Shown here: piece by piece, positions 56,421 through 64,000 of the stretch | Layout of the letters: each line of letters begins with the position of its first letter | How positions within the stretch are numbered: the stretch's first letter is position 1 | Assembly: GCF_000250675.2 (NCBI RefSeq) | Contig: NC_018681.1 | Span: 4,836,001 to 4,900,000, forward strand | Direction: 5' to 3' | DNA length: 64,000 bases | DNA from: Nocardia brasiliensis ATCC 700358 | GTDB lineage: Bacteria > Actinomycetota > Actinomycetes > Mycobacteriales > Mycobacteriaceae | The notes under the pieces: model-generated | The model's database searches: none | Seen by the model: only the letters and a program-made list of their open reading frames with translations | Told to the model about the DNA's origin: nothing | Made by a program: the position numbers and the translations under genes

Positions 56421-56924
56421 TCAGTGCCGGCACAGCCATTCGGTCCCGTAGTGCTCGGCATTCCCGCCGGTGAGATGAACCCAGCGGCCGTCACCTTCGC
56501 ACGGCGCACCTTCGACCGGGGTCTCGTTCTGCGGGGTGGTAGGCGGGGTCACGACCGGTGGCGGCGTGGTCTCCGGGCCCGCGCCGTGGTTGGGATTGGT
56601 GCAGATGGTGCCTTCACACGGCACCCAGGTGCCGTCACCGTTGGGGTTGAGCATGGCGTTCGGGCCGATGTAGCTGCCTTGCGGGCACCGCGAATCCTGG
56701 TTCTTGGCACAGTATTCCGGGCTCGGATTGCCGGCGTTGTCCGGACCGCGCTCCGCACGGCTGGGGGCCGGTGCGGGCAGGGGCGCCGTAGTACTCGGCG
56801 CGGCCGACGTCGTGGTCGTGGACTTCACGGTGCTCGTGGCGGGCACCGATGTCGAATCGTCCGAACAGGCCGCGGCGCCCCAGAGGACGACGATTCCGGC
56901 CAGGACGGTCGCTGCACGTTTCAT
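56421..56924 (-). CDS. Secreted lipoprotein, unknown function
   Basis: 167 residues from the ATG at 56924; upstream codons are unlikely. Type II signal peptide with lipobox GAAAC (cysteine at residue 20), then a Thr/Ser/Pro-rich spacer to about residue 60. The C-terminal part has six cysteines and short Gly/Asn/Pro motifs (NPNGDGTWVPC, TNPNHGAGPE). It should be anchored to the outer face of the cell membrane. Function unknown. Confidence 0.8.
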   Translation of the reverse strand: MKRAATVLAGIVVLWGAAACSDDSTSVPATSTVKSTTTTSAAPSTTAPLPAPAPSRAERGPDNAGNPSPEYCAKNQDSRCPQGSYIGPNAMLNPNGDGTWVPCEGTICTNPNHGAGPETTPPPVVTPPTTPQNETPVEGAPCEGDGRWVHLTGGNAEHYGTEWLCRH

Positions 56925-57060
56925 CGTTCTTGCCTTTCGCACACAGCACGGACCCATTACTGGGCGTGCGGCGGATGCCGACACGCCGACAAGTCTTCAG
57001 GAGCGGGTGCTTCGCGCGGTGCATTGCCCGGCGGCAGCGGTGTTTCGGCACCGCGGATAT

Positions 57061-57711
57061 TCAGAGCCGGGCCAACCAGGCGTGCCCCGGGTGCACCCGG
57101 GAAAGCCAATCGAACAGTCGTGCGCGCCGCGCCGTGTCCATCGCGGGCAGCACGCGATCGAAATCGGCCTCGTCCTTTGCGCGCAGAGCTTTCGCTTTGA
57201 ACAGCAGTGCGACTTCGGGAATCGAGTAGGGAATCCCGTCGTCGGTGCGCAAAATCAATTCCGCGTACGGCACTGTGATGGACGGGTCACGGCGACAGAC
57301 CCAGTGATCCCCGGCCTGCGCTTCCCGAAAGACATCGAGTCGATAGCGACCGGATGCGGGTTCGCGCAACCAGGTCTGAAAGTGATTCTCCGCTTCCGCC
57401 GGGTACGGCCAGGCTCGGCCGTCACCGACGACATCCCACTCGAACCCGGGCAGCGCGGCCACTATCTCGCCGAATCTCGCTGCCGGAAACCCGATTTCGA
57501 GATCGCCGTGCGCCCGCGCGGTACCGCCGGTGAACAAGTCGAGCGCCCACCCGGCCGCCACATACCAGGGGGCTGCGACGCCCGACAGTCGCGCCGCGAC
57601 CTCGGCCGGCGTCCACGCCGCCCAAAGCCGGTCGGCTTCTTCCGCCGAAAGCTCCCGCGAGCACGAGGGGTCAGGCGAACCCACGGCGTTCCTTTCCGTA
57701 CCGAGTTGCAT
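57061..57711 (-). CDS. Nucleotidyltransferase-like protein (aminoglycoside adenylyltransferase superfamily)
   Basis: 216 residues. The core WYVAAGWALDLFTGG followed by RAHGDLEIGF resembles the ANT(2'')-type nucleotidyltransferase fold, where an aspartate/glutamate pair binds metal; the first metal-site residue appears as D (HGDLEI). Then a conserved RLDVFRE and VPYAELILRTDDGIPY, and a helical tail. Related proteins range from aminoglycoside resistance enzymes to uncharacterised transferases. It lies 6 bp after the TetR gene, so they are co-transcribed. Substrate unknown. Confidence 0.78.
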   Translation of the reverse strand: MQLGTERNAVGSPDPSCSRELSAEEADRLWAAWTPAEVAARLSGVAAPWYVAAGWALDLFTGGTARAHGDLEIGFPAARFGEIVAALPGFEWDVVGDGRAWPYPAEAENHFQTWLREPASGRYRLDVFREAQAGDHWVCRRDPSITVPYAELILRTDDGIPYSIPEVALLFKAKALRAKDEADFDRVLPAMDTARRARLFDWLSRVHPGHAWLARL

Positions 57712-57717
57712 TGCGAG

Positions 57718-58305
57718 TCAATCGAGTCCGAGGACGGCGGCCGTTGAGCGCCACAGGCGATCGGCGGCCGTCTCCGGGTCCGGCGGCGGGGTCAGCCGGA
57801 GTTGCTGGCCGATGCCGTGGCGCAGTCCCCCGATGACGAAGGCGCCCGCGCTCTCCGGGTCGATCTCGGCGGGGATCTCGCCGCGCGCCTGGCCGCTGCG
57901 GATGTTGCCGGCGGCGTTGGCGCTCATGGTCTGGATGTAGACCGCTTCCAACTCGGTGAGCTGCGGGTCCAGGGCAGTGCGGTCGAGCAGGACGGCGGCC
58001 AGCGGATCGGCGAAATGGTAGGCGACGAAACGGCGGGTGCGTTCGTGCTCGCGGGTCGACCAGTCGGCCGCGGGGAGCTGGGCGTCGGCGATGGCGTGCC
58101 GCAGGCCCTCGTAGAACGTCTCGTAAATCGCTGCCAGCAGACCACTTTTAGAGCCGAAATGGTGATACATCGCCCCGGTGCTCAGCCCGGCGCGGCGGGT
58201 GAGCGCGGCCAGCTCCAGCACGCCGTTGCCGCGGACCAGTTCGTCGCGGGCGGCGTCGAGAAGTTGTTGACGACCGATCGGTGCACGTGCCACAGTCGGA
58301 ATCAT
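57718..58305 (-). CDS. TetR-family transcriptional regulator
   Basis: 195 residues from the ATG at 58305. N-terminal helix-turn-helix ELAALTRRAGLSTGAMYHHFGSK is typical of the family; the rest is a helical ligand-binding domain. A perfect inverted repeat covers the start codon (58303-58322), so it probably represses itself and the divergent dioxygenase gene. If transcription starts at the ATG the mRNA would be leaderless; a GTG at 58293 is an alternative start. Confidence 0.93.
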   Translation of the reverse strand: MIPTVARAPIGRQQLLDAARDELVRGNGVLELAALTRRAGLSTGAMYHHFGSKSGLLAAIYETFYEGLRHAIADAQLPAADWSTREHERTRRFVAYHFADPLAAVLLDRTALDPQLTELEAVYIQTMSANAAGNIRSGQARGEIPAEIDPESAGAFVIGGLRHGIGQQLRLTPPPDPETAADRLWRSTAAVLGLD

Positions 58306-58322
58306 AACCGAACTCAGTTATG
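58303..58322. promoter_or_regulatory. Probable TetR operator
   Basis: CATAAC (58303-58308) and GTTATG (58317-58322) form a perfect inverted repeat, with a nested palindrome AACTCAGTT (58311-58319). It lies between a TetR gene and a divergent PhyH gene and overlaps the TetR start codon. Confidence 0.7.
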
Positions 58323-58343
58323 TTCTGATCTCGAGGAGTTCCG

Positions 58344-58406
58344 ATGCGGGAACCAAGCGAACCCATCCTGCGCGTCGTGCCGACCGTCCGCGAGTCCCGG
58401 CCATGA
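58344..58406 (+). CDS. Short leader ORF translationally coupled to PhyH gene
   Basis: A 20-codon ORF preceded by CGAGGAG at ideal distance, stronger than any ribosome site of the next gene. Its TGA overlaps the PhyH start as ATGA. The peptide has no recognised domain and looks Arg/Pro/Glu-rich. It may serve as an entry point for ribosomes that then reinitiate at the dioxygenase gene. Evidence is the ribosome site and the overlap only. Confidence 0.45.
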   Translation: MREPSEPILRVVPTVRESRP

Positions 58407-59257
58407 GCGCCGAGGTGTCGTCCCTGCCGGACCTGGGCGGCGACCTGGCCGGGACATACCGCCGCACCCCGAGCAGCGGCGCGAGCATCGATGCGGAAAT
58501 CTGCGCGGCCGATCTGGCCGCACTCGACCGCGACGGCTACGTCATCCTGCCCGACCTGCTGGGCCCGCAGGAACTCGACGAGATCCGCGCGGCGGTCGCG
58601 CCGCTGCTGAATCAGCACGGCCGCAACAAGTTCGAGGGCCACACCACCCAGCGGATCTACAGCGTGCTCAACAAGACGCGCACCTGCGACCGCATCGCCG
58701 ACCATCCGCGGGTACTCGCGCTGCTGGATCGCTTGTTCTTGCCGAACTATCTGCTGTCGATGCTCCAGGTGATCAACATCCTGCCGGGTGAGCAGGCCCA
58801 GATGTTGCACACCGACGACAGTTTCTATCCGCTGCCGCGCCCGCGCGCCGCACTCGGCGCCGCGACGATCTGGGCGATCGACGATTTCACCGCCGACAAC
58901 GGCGCCACCGACATCATCGCGGGCAGCCACCGGTGGGGGCACCGCATGCCCGAGGAGTCCGAACGTGAGCCGGTGGTGATGCGCGCGGGCTCGTGCGTGT
59001 TCTTCCTCGGCACCCTCTGGCACGGCGGCGGCGCCAACCGCTCGGCGCAGCCACGCCTCGCCCTGACCGCCCAATACTGCGAACCGTGGCTACGACCGCA
59101 GGAGGCGTTCACCCTCTCGACCACTCGGGACACCGTCCGCGCCGTCTCCGAGGACATCCGCCGCATGCTCGGCTACAGCATCCACCCGCCGTTCATCGGC
59201 CAGGTCGACGGCATGCACCCCAAGCGACTGCTGGAGCCGGACGCACCACCCGTCTGA
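58403..59257 (+). CDS. Phytanoyl-CoA dioxygenase (PhyH)-family oxygenase
   Basis: 284 residues. Fe(II)/2-oxoglutarate oxygenase fold of the PhyH type: GYVILPDLLGPQELDEIR at the N-terminus, the iron-binding HTDD (H and second D near 134-137), GATDIIAGSHRWG, and the distal histidine in LWHGGGANRS. Homologues hydroxylate small molecules, among them amino acids and natural products. The gene has its own coupled leader ORF and divergent TetR regulator. It is about 14 kb from the biosynthetic block, so a link to the peptide is not supported. Confidence 0.9.
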   Translation: MSAEVSSLPDLGGDLAGTYRRTPSSGASIDAEICAADLAALDRDGYVILPDLLGPQELDEIRAAVAPLLNQHGRNKFEGHTTQRIYSVLNKTRTCDRIADHPRVLALLDRLFLPNYLLSMLQVINILPGEQAQMLHTDDSFYPLPRPRAALGAATIWAIDDFTADNGATDIIAGSHRWGHRMPEESEREPVVMRAGSCVFFLGTLWHGGGANRSAQPRLALTAQYCEPWLRPQEAFTLSTTRDTVRAVSEDIRRMLGYSIHPPFIGQVDGMHPKRLLEPDAPPV

Positions 59258-59382
59258 GCCCGGGGCGCGCATGCCCACGACGTGAGCGACCTACCGCGCG
59301 GCCGAAGTACGGCAGCGACACGCCGATTTCGCCGATAGCGCAACGGATTCCCGCGACGCCGCGCGCGATCTAGCGTAGGCGC

Positions 59383-60189
59383 ATGACCTCACCGATCACC
59401 GGCACGGCCGCGGGCGTGCCGTTCACCGCTCTGCCGCCGTCCGGGGACGCCGCCCGCGCGCCGATGATCGTCACCTGGCACATGCTCGACGCGCCCCGCA
59501 CCGACGCCGCGTTCGCGGCGGCACTGCCGATGGCGGGCCTGCCCGCCTGGCGCGTGCATCTCGGCATGCCGATGTGCGGGGCGCGCATGGTCGACGGCAG
59601 CACCGACGCCATCGTCGCCCTGTTCAACGAAGACCCCCTGATGTCGTTCCTCTACCCGTTCGCGCAGCAGGCGACCGCGGAGTTCCCGGCCGCCCTCGCG
59701 GCTCTGCGCGAGCAGTTGCCGGTCGACGACGGCCCGATCGGCGTGCTCGGCGGTTCGCTCGGCGGAGCCGTCGCGTTGAACGTCCTGACCACGACCGACA
59801 TCCCGGTCTTCGCCGCCGCGATCGTGAACGGCGCCATCCACCTGCGCTCCGTGGTCGACCTGTTCCCCGGCACGTACCGCTACGACGCCGAATCCGAAAA
59901 AGCCGTCGACAGCATGGATTTCATCGCCGAAGCCACGCGCCTGGCCGACCGCGCGCCGCTGCTGGTCGTCAGCGGCGAACTCGACCACCCCGCCTTCCGC
60001 GCCGACGCCGCAAGTCTCGTCGCCGCGATCGGCCCCCGCGCCGAACTCCGACACATCCCCGGCCTCGCCCACCCGCTGGCCGACGAACCCGGCCTGGCGC
60101 CCGCCCCCCAATCCCCCCAAGCCCGCGCGGTGGACACCGCCCTCACCCGGTGGTTTGCCCACCAGCTCGTGCAAGCCCTTCAGCCCTAG
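59383..60189 (+). CDS. Alpha/beta hydrolase
   Basis: 268 residues. Nucleophile elbow GGSLGGAVALN, a later GELDHPAF with the acidic residue, and a C-terminal catalytic histidine in GLAHPLA. No signal peptide. The family covers esterases, lipases and related hydrolases and no closer assignment is possible. A hairpin lies between it and the convergent M14 peptidase gene. Confidence 0.9.
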   Translation: MTSPITGTAAGVPFTALPPSGDAARAPMIVTWHMLDAPRTDAAFAAALPMAGLPAWRVHLGMPMCGARMVDGSTDAIVALFNEDPLMSFLYPFAQQATAEFPAALAALREQLPVDDGPIGVLGGSLGGAVALNVLTTTDIPVFAAAIVNGAIHLRSVVDLFPGTYRYDAESEKAVDSMDFIAEATRLADRAPLLVVSGELDHPAFRADAASLVAAIGPRAELRHIPGLAHPLADEPGLAPAPQSPQARAVDTALTRWFAHQLVQALQP

Positions 60190-60251
60190 TCCACCGACCC
60201 TGTTGTCCCCCAACGCGACTCGCGAGCGAGCCGGAGCGTCGCCGGGCAAAC

Positions 60252-60288
60252 CCCACCGGCCTGGCCTGCTTTCGACCAGACCGGTGGG
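60252..60288. terminator. Bidirectional hairpin between convergent genes
   Basis: CCCACCGG-C-CTGG (60252-60264) pairs with CCAG-A-CCGGTGGG (60276-60288), 12 of 13 positions, across an 11-base loop. It lies between the stops of the hydrolase (60189) and the M14 peptidase (60301) genes, which face each other. Confidence 0.75.
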
Positions 60289-60300
60289 ACTGCGAGCCGA

Positions 60301-61695
60301 TCAGGACGTCTGCCCGCCCTGTTTATAAGGCGCGTTCGCCAGCTGGGCGGCGGTACTGAACGCCTTCTTCATCTGTGGCCAGAAGGTACTTTCCACGCAG
60401 GAGTAGCGCGGCATGAAACCGCCGCACGACCCCGAACTGTTCGGGCCGATTTCGATGGTGATGGCGGCCAGGCCCAATGCGCCGTGGGCTTGGTCGTCGG
60501 TCGTTCCGGTGGTCGAGTATCCAACGGTTTCCTCCGACGTGCCGACGACGAATCCGCTGGGCACGATCTTCTTCGTCAACGCGCGCAGCTGAGTGGCATT
60601 GCGGCTGGTGGCATTGCTCGGGATGATTCCGTAGTTGCCGTAGGCGTGCAGATCGATCACGATGCCGGTCGCGGTTTGCGGAACGTCGCCGCCGCCGCTG
60701 GGCCGCTGATTGGTGAACAGGCTCGCATAGAGCTTCTGGATCGCTTGAGTTTCCGGTTCGGAGCCGGCGCGCGGACCCTGGTAGGTCTGCGCGCAAGGGT
60801 TCCGGGAATCACCGCCCCAGCGGACGGTGAAATTGCGGTTCAGGTCCACCCCGGGGCCCTGACCGGAACCGTCGACAACCGAGCAGGACGGCGGGGTCGC
60901 ACTGTTGTTGACGTTCTTACGTTGCATCTTGGGCCGATTACCGCCGCTCGCGGTGACGTCGACGCCGTCCGGGTTGGTCACCGGAACCACCCACACCTCG
61001 GTGTTGTCCAGGATCGAGGTCACCGCAGGATCGGTGCCGTAGCCGGTGGCGAGATAGTCGATCCATTTCCACGCCAATTCACCGGTGGCCAGTTCGCGGG
61101 CGTGGATCTGCGCGGTCAGCAGAAAACGAGGCTTGCGCGTGGTGGGCGCCAGATCGCACCCGACGGGCTTCATCGTGGTTTTCGCGGCGGCCTTCTCCGC
61201 GTCGGTCCCCGCGGACGTGCCGGTCAGGCAGATCACGTTCATCGTGTGCCCGCCCCGGCCCCGATCGGCCAGCCACGATTTGCCGATGTTGTGCACCTGC
61301 GCGATTCCGGGATATTTGGCGGCGGTGTCGGTCGCATGACGCAGCAGATCGGCCGCCGTGTGATAGCCGCCGTAGTAGGTGGCGTCAGGAGTCCGCCGCT
61401 CCGAAGGGTCCGATTTGTAGACCGGCGCCTTCTTGGTGAGGGTCAGCCCCTTCGCGCGCAGCGCCTGGGCACCGGCCTCGTCGACCGCGATGGTGACCTT
61501 CCCCGGTCCGGCGGGAACCATTTCGATCCCGGCGTTCTCGATGATCTCCACCTGCGCGCGCGACGGCACCGGCACATCCCAATAGTAGGGGGAATCATCG
61601 GCGGCGTTCGCCGTCACCGGACAGAAGAATAGCGTCGAGAATCCACCGACCGCCGCCACGGTGATAGACGCAAGAATATTGCGAAACCTGCTCAT
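60301..61695 (-). CDS. Secreted M14-family zinc carboxypeptidase
   Basis: 464 residues from the ATG at 61695, with AGGAAAG upstream; longer frames are open but not plausible. A signal peptide of about 30 residues (core ILASITVAAVGGFSTLFF, cleavage near ANA-AD) leads a propeptide and the catalytic domain. Zinc ligands are in QIHARELATGE (His and Glu) and DLHAYG (His), with the catalytic glutamate in ITIEIGPN. The NRNF and PDGV motifs are typical of actinobacterial M14 enzymes. It removes C-terminal amino acids from peptides outside the cell. Confidence 0.93.
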   Translation of the reverse strand: MSRFRNILASITVAAVGGFSTLFFCPVTANAADDSPYYWDVPVPSRAQVEIIENAGIEMVPAGPGKVTIAVDEAGAQALRAKGLTLTKKAPVYKSDPSERRTPDATYYGGYHTAADLLRHATDTAAKYPGIAQVHNIGKSWLADRGRGGHTMNVICLTGTSAGTDAEKAAAKTTMKPVGCDLAPTTRKPRFLLTAQIHARELATGELAWKWIDYLATGYGTDPAVTSILDNTEVWVVPVTNPDGVDVTASGGNRPKMQRKNVNNSATPPSCSVVDGSGQGPGVDLNRNFTVRWGGDSRNPCAQTYQGPRAGSEPETQAIQKLYASLFTNQRPSGGGDVPQTATGIVIDLHAYGNYGIIPSNATSRNATQLRALTKKIVPSGFVVGTSEETVGYSTTGTTDDQAHGALGLAAITIEIGPNSSGSCGGFMPRYSCVESTFWPQMKKAFSTAAQLANAPYKQGGQTS

Positions 61696-61980
61696 GGACT
61701 TTCCTAGTCTTGGGCGGCGACCACGGCCACCGCGAGCCATGTCGTTCTTCTGTGCGGAGATTAGGCCGGTGCGTCGGCGCGGAGAAACCCCAGTCGGCGA
61801 GTGGGGAACGGCGCCGGGTGGCGGCATACTCGCAGCACTCCGTAAGGTGTCGCACAACAGGTTTCGCCGATTCGCGCATCTTTTGCGCCCGCCCGGGTAA
61901 AGCACGGCCAACAGCGGTCACCGGAGGTGGTCTCGCCGGACGGCGTGCACCCGTCCGGATCGGCGAGGAGTTCGATCGAA

Positions 61981-63078
61981 ATGCAGGCACTCACGGTAGG
62001 TTTCGAAGAGGAATTTCTGCTGGTCGACGCGGAAGGCCGGCCGGTACCCGAATTCGACACGGTCTGCGGCTGGCTGACGGACAAACTCGAGGCGGCCGAC
62101 AGCGCCCGGTTCAAGCCGGAACTGCAGCTGACGCAGATCGAGACGATCAGCGGCATCCACACCAGCATGACCGCGCTGGCGAGCGAATTGCGCAGCGCCA
62201 GAGCCACGCTCGCCGCCGCGGGGGACGCGTGCGCCGTGACGGTGCTGCCGGTCGGCACCGCGCCGCAGTCGATCGCCGACGACACTCCCCTGCCCGATTC
62301 GGCCCGCTATGCCCGCATCCACGACCGGTACCGGGGTGTGCTCCGCGACTACACCGCGTGCGGGGCGCACGTGCACATCGGCGTCGCCGATCCGGATCGC
62401 GCCGTGGCCGTCGTGAATCATCTGCGGCCGTGGTTGCCGACATTGCTTGCGGTCGGGGTGAATTCACCCTTCCATCGCGGCCGCGACTCCGGGTACGGCT
62501 CCTGGCGGATCGCCGAGCAGGCCCGCTTCCCCGGCGCCGGACTGCCGCCCTACGCGCGTTCGGCCGACGACTACGACGCGCGGATCGCCACCCTCCTCGA
62601 ATGCGGCACGCTCGTCGACGATCACATGTCCTTTTGGCTGGCCCGGCCGTCGAAGGTGTACCCCACCGTGGAGGTGCGCGCCGCCGACACCGCCGCCACG
62701 GTGGACGACGCGATTTTGCAGGCGGTGCTCACCCGCGGTTTGGTGCAGACGGCCCTGAACAAGCTGGACGAGGGTGTGGAAGGCCCGCGCATCGACGAAC
62801 AGGTTGGCGCCGCGGCGATTTGGGCCGCCGCGCGCTACGGATTGGCCGGCCCCGCCGTCGATCCGATCGAAGAGATCCGGGTGCCCGCGGTATCGCTGCT
62901 GCGTTCCCTCGTCGCCTGGATCGCCGACGCGCTCACCGCCACCGACGACACCGCCGTGGCAAAGCGGCTGTTGCGCAATGTCGAACGCCACGGCACCGGC
63001 GCCGCCCGGCAGCGCCGGGCCGCACAGCCCGGCCTGCGCCACCTCGTCGACACGTTCCGCCTGACCACCTGGTCGTGA
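61981..63078 (+). CDS. YbdK-type carboxylate-amine ligase (glutamate-cysteine ligase family 2)
   Basis: 365 residues from the ATG at 61981; an upstream ATG at 61927 adds 18 poorly conserved residues. It begins TVGFEEEFLLVDAEGRPVP, which is typical for this ATP-dependent ligase family, and keeps CGAHVHIGV and the tail LRHLVDTFR. Homologues have weak glutamate-cysteine ligase activity; the physiological substrate is often unknown. Its 285-bp upstream region, shared with the M14 gene, contains no other supported gene. Confidence 0.92.
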   Translation: MQALTVGFEEEFLLVDAEGRPVPEFDTVCGWLTDKLEAADSARFKPELQLTQIETISGIHTSMTALASELRSARATLAAAGDACAVTVLPVGTAPQSIADDTPLPDSARYARIHDRYRGVLRDYTACGAHVHIGVADPDRAVAVVNHLRPWLPTLLAVGVNSPFHRGRDSGYGSWRIAEQARFPGAGLPPYARSADDYDARIATLLECGTLVDDHMSFWLARPSKVYPTVEVRAADTAATVDDAILQAVLTRGLVQTALNKLDEGVEGPRIDEQVGAAAIWAAARYGLAGPAVDPIEEIRVPAVSLLRSLVAWIADALTATDDTAVAKRLLRNVERHGTGAARQRRAAQPGLRHLVDTFRLTTWS

Positions 63079-63090
63079 CGCACGAACAGC

Positions 63091-63123
63091 GTTGCCGGTC
63101 AACGCGATTCGCTGACCGGCAAC
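63091..63123. terminator. Perfect inverted repeat between convergent genes
   Basis: GTTGCCGGTCA (63091-63101) pairs with TGACCGGCAAC (63113-63123), 11 of 11, over an 11-base loop. It lies between the stops of the YbdK-type (63078) and CsbD-like (63157) genes and should stop transcription both ways. Confidence 0.85.
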
Positions 63124-63156
63124 GCGGCACCGGCGGTGCTCGCCGCTCTGCGACGA

Positions 63157-63399
63157 CTAGCTCTGCTGATGTCCGGCTTGGCGCGCCTCGTTCACATCGG
63201 CTTCCGCGCGGGCCTTCTCCGCGGCGGCTTCCTTCTGCGCTGCCTCGCGCTGGGATTCGGCTTTGTCCTGCTGCGCCTTGCCCTCGCCTTTGAGGCTCTC
63301 GTCACCGGTGACGACACCGGCGGCCTCCTTGGCCTTGCCTTTCACGTCTTCGACGACACCTTCGACGCCCTCGCGGGGGCCACTTCCATGTTCTGACAC
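63157..63399 (-). CDS. CsbD-like / microaggregate-binding protein 1 stress protein
   Basis: 80 residues, almost entirely charged and Ala/Gln-rich. The segment GVVEDVKGKAKEAAGVVTG is the CsbD-type motif, followed by a Lys/Glu/Gln-rich helix. Proteins of this kind in Nocardia and Mycobacterium are small general-stress proteins of unclear biochemistry. Codon use is normal for the region. Confidence 0.9.
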   Translation of the reverse strand: MSEHGSGPREGVEGVVEDVKGKAKEAAGVVTGDESLKGEGKAQQDKAESQREAAQKEAAAEKARAEADVNEARQAGHQQS

Positions 63400-63478
63400 A
63401 GTTATTCACCTTTCGCACTGCGACTGCGGCTGACCTTCGGCGCTTACCCGGAGTCGCTCGACTCAATCCACCGCGCGG

Positions 63479-64000
63479 TCAGAGGATCGGCCTGCCGCCG
63501 GTCACGGCGATCCGCGCGCCGGAGATGTAGCTACCGTCGTCGGAGGCGAGCAGAACGTAGGCCGGGGCGAGTTCGGCGGGCTGGCCCGCGCGCCCGAGCG
63601 GCACGTCGTCGCCGAAGTTCGCCACCTTCTTCGGCGGCATCGTCGACGGGATCAACGGCGTCCAGATCGGCCCCGGCGCAACGCTGTTCACCCGGATCCC
63701 GCGTTCACCGAGCAGCTGGGCCAGGCTCGCGGAGAAGTTCGCGATCGCCGCCTTCGTCGCCGCATAGGGTGCGAGAGTCGGTGAGGGCATATCGGAGTTG
63801 ACCGACGAACTGCCGATGATCGACGCACCCGGCCGCATATGCGGCAGCGCGGCTTTGACCAAGCGGAAGTACGCGCTGACGTTCACCTGGAAGGTGTGAT
63901 CGAACTCCTCGTCGCTGATCTCCTCCAGCGTCTCGTGCGTCATCTGGTAGGCCGCGTTGCTCACCAGGACGTCGATCTTCCCGAACTCCTGCACGGCCCG
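63479..64000 (-). CDS. Short-chain dehydrogenase, N-terminus beyond right edge
   Basis: 173 residues are visible; the coding frame continues past base 64000, so the Rossmann glycine motif is missing. Present are KIDVLVSNAAYQ, IIGSSSVNSD (catalytic serine), YAATK (catalytic Tyr/Lys), NSVAPGPIWTPL and the C-terminal GARIAVTGG. The pattern resembles the YhdF/YhxC-like glucose-dehydrogenase subgroup of SDRs found with stress genes such as CsbD. Confidence 0.9.
   Translation of the reverse strand, partial: RAVQEFGKIDVLVSNAAYQMTHETLEEISDEEFDHTFQVNVSAYFRLVKAALPHMRPGASIIGSSSVNSDMPSPTLAPYAATKAAIANFSASLAQLLGERGIRVNSVAPGPIWTPLIPSTMPPKKVANFGDDVPLGRAGQPAELAPAYVLLASDDGSYISGARIAVTGGRPIL

Noticed and set aside
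1..64000. CRISPR arrays, insertion sequences, prophage genes, tRNA or rRNA genes
   Set aside because: No spaced repeat array, transposase, integrase or RNA-gene motif was seen on either strand. The repeats present belong to NRPS modules or short regulatory sites.

Overview
The window comes from a high-GC actinomycete, probably Nocardia or a close relative. This is inferred from GTG starts, extreme third-position GC, AfsR/SARP and LuxR regulators, and a flank of Nocardiaceae-type housekeeping genes. No rRNA or tRNA gene was seen that would fix the taxonomy. The left two-thirds (about 1-44,716) reads as a biosynthetic region that places a large multimodular peptide synthetase next to a complete early phosphonate (C-P bond) pathway. 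The right third (about 44,900-64,000) holds regulators, small enzymes and secreted proteins that look like ordinary genome.

Peptide synthetase, 1-21,035, minus strand: a 5080-residue NRPS (5793-21035; C-A-T, C-A-T, C-A-MT-T, C-A-MT-T) is followed by a second NRPS (1-5793; C-A-T, C-A...) that runs off the left edge. The genes overlap by one base (TGATG) inside what looks like an ordinary T-C linker. The first A domain carries a textbook threonine code. The others carry related DAYF-type codes that I cannot assign. A SARP/AfsR regulator (21510-24785) diverges from the synthetase across a 474-bp intergenic region.

Tailoring operon, 29,869 to 24,727, minus strand: methyltransferase, M20 peptidase, discrete condensation protein, thioester-reductase-like Rossmann protein and a VanZ-like membrane protein, several with overlapping starts and stops.

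Phosphonate operon, 30,058 to 37,954, plus strand: iron alcohol dehydrogenase (phosphonoacetaldehyde reductase), hydroxyethylphosphonate dioxygenase (HEPD), PhpE-like 2-hydroxyacid dehydrogenase, PEP mutase, phosphonopyruvate decarboxylase, aldehyde dehydrogenase and SDR. Read as a pathway: PEP to phosphonopyruvate to phosphonoacetaldehyde to 2-hydroxyethylphosphonate to hydroxymethylphosphonate (HMP), then oxidation toward phosphonoformaldehyde or phosphonoformate, as in the early phosphinothricin pathway. No downstream phosphinothricin genes (nucleotidyl transfer, carboxy-PEP synthesis, P-methylation) are visible.

Second minus-strand operon, 44,716 to 37,956: pantothenate synthetase, beta-lactamase-fold hydrolase, ABC-2 exporter (ATPase and permease), class III aminotransferase, stand-alone AMP ligase and a 71-residue carrier protein. 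My working hypothesis is a phosphonopeptide. HMP-derived phosphonoformaldehyde may be transaminated to aminomethylphosphonate, and the discrete AMP ligase, carrier and condensation protein may build an amide or supply the starter unit for the NRPS. Whether NRPS and phosphonate genes make one product or two is not settled by sequence.

Right flank: two-component system, membrane and secreted proteins, GNAT, large LuxR/AAA regulator, SnoaL-like protein, a GlxA/DJ-1 pair, AraC regulator, lipoprotein, nucleotidyltransferase with TetR regulator, PhyH dioxygenase preceded by a coupled leader ORF, alpha/beta hydrolase, secreted M14 carboxypeptidase, YbdK-type ligase, CsbD-like protein and a truncated SDR at the right edge. 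Three hairpins in gene junctions look like terminators.
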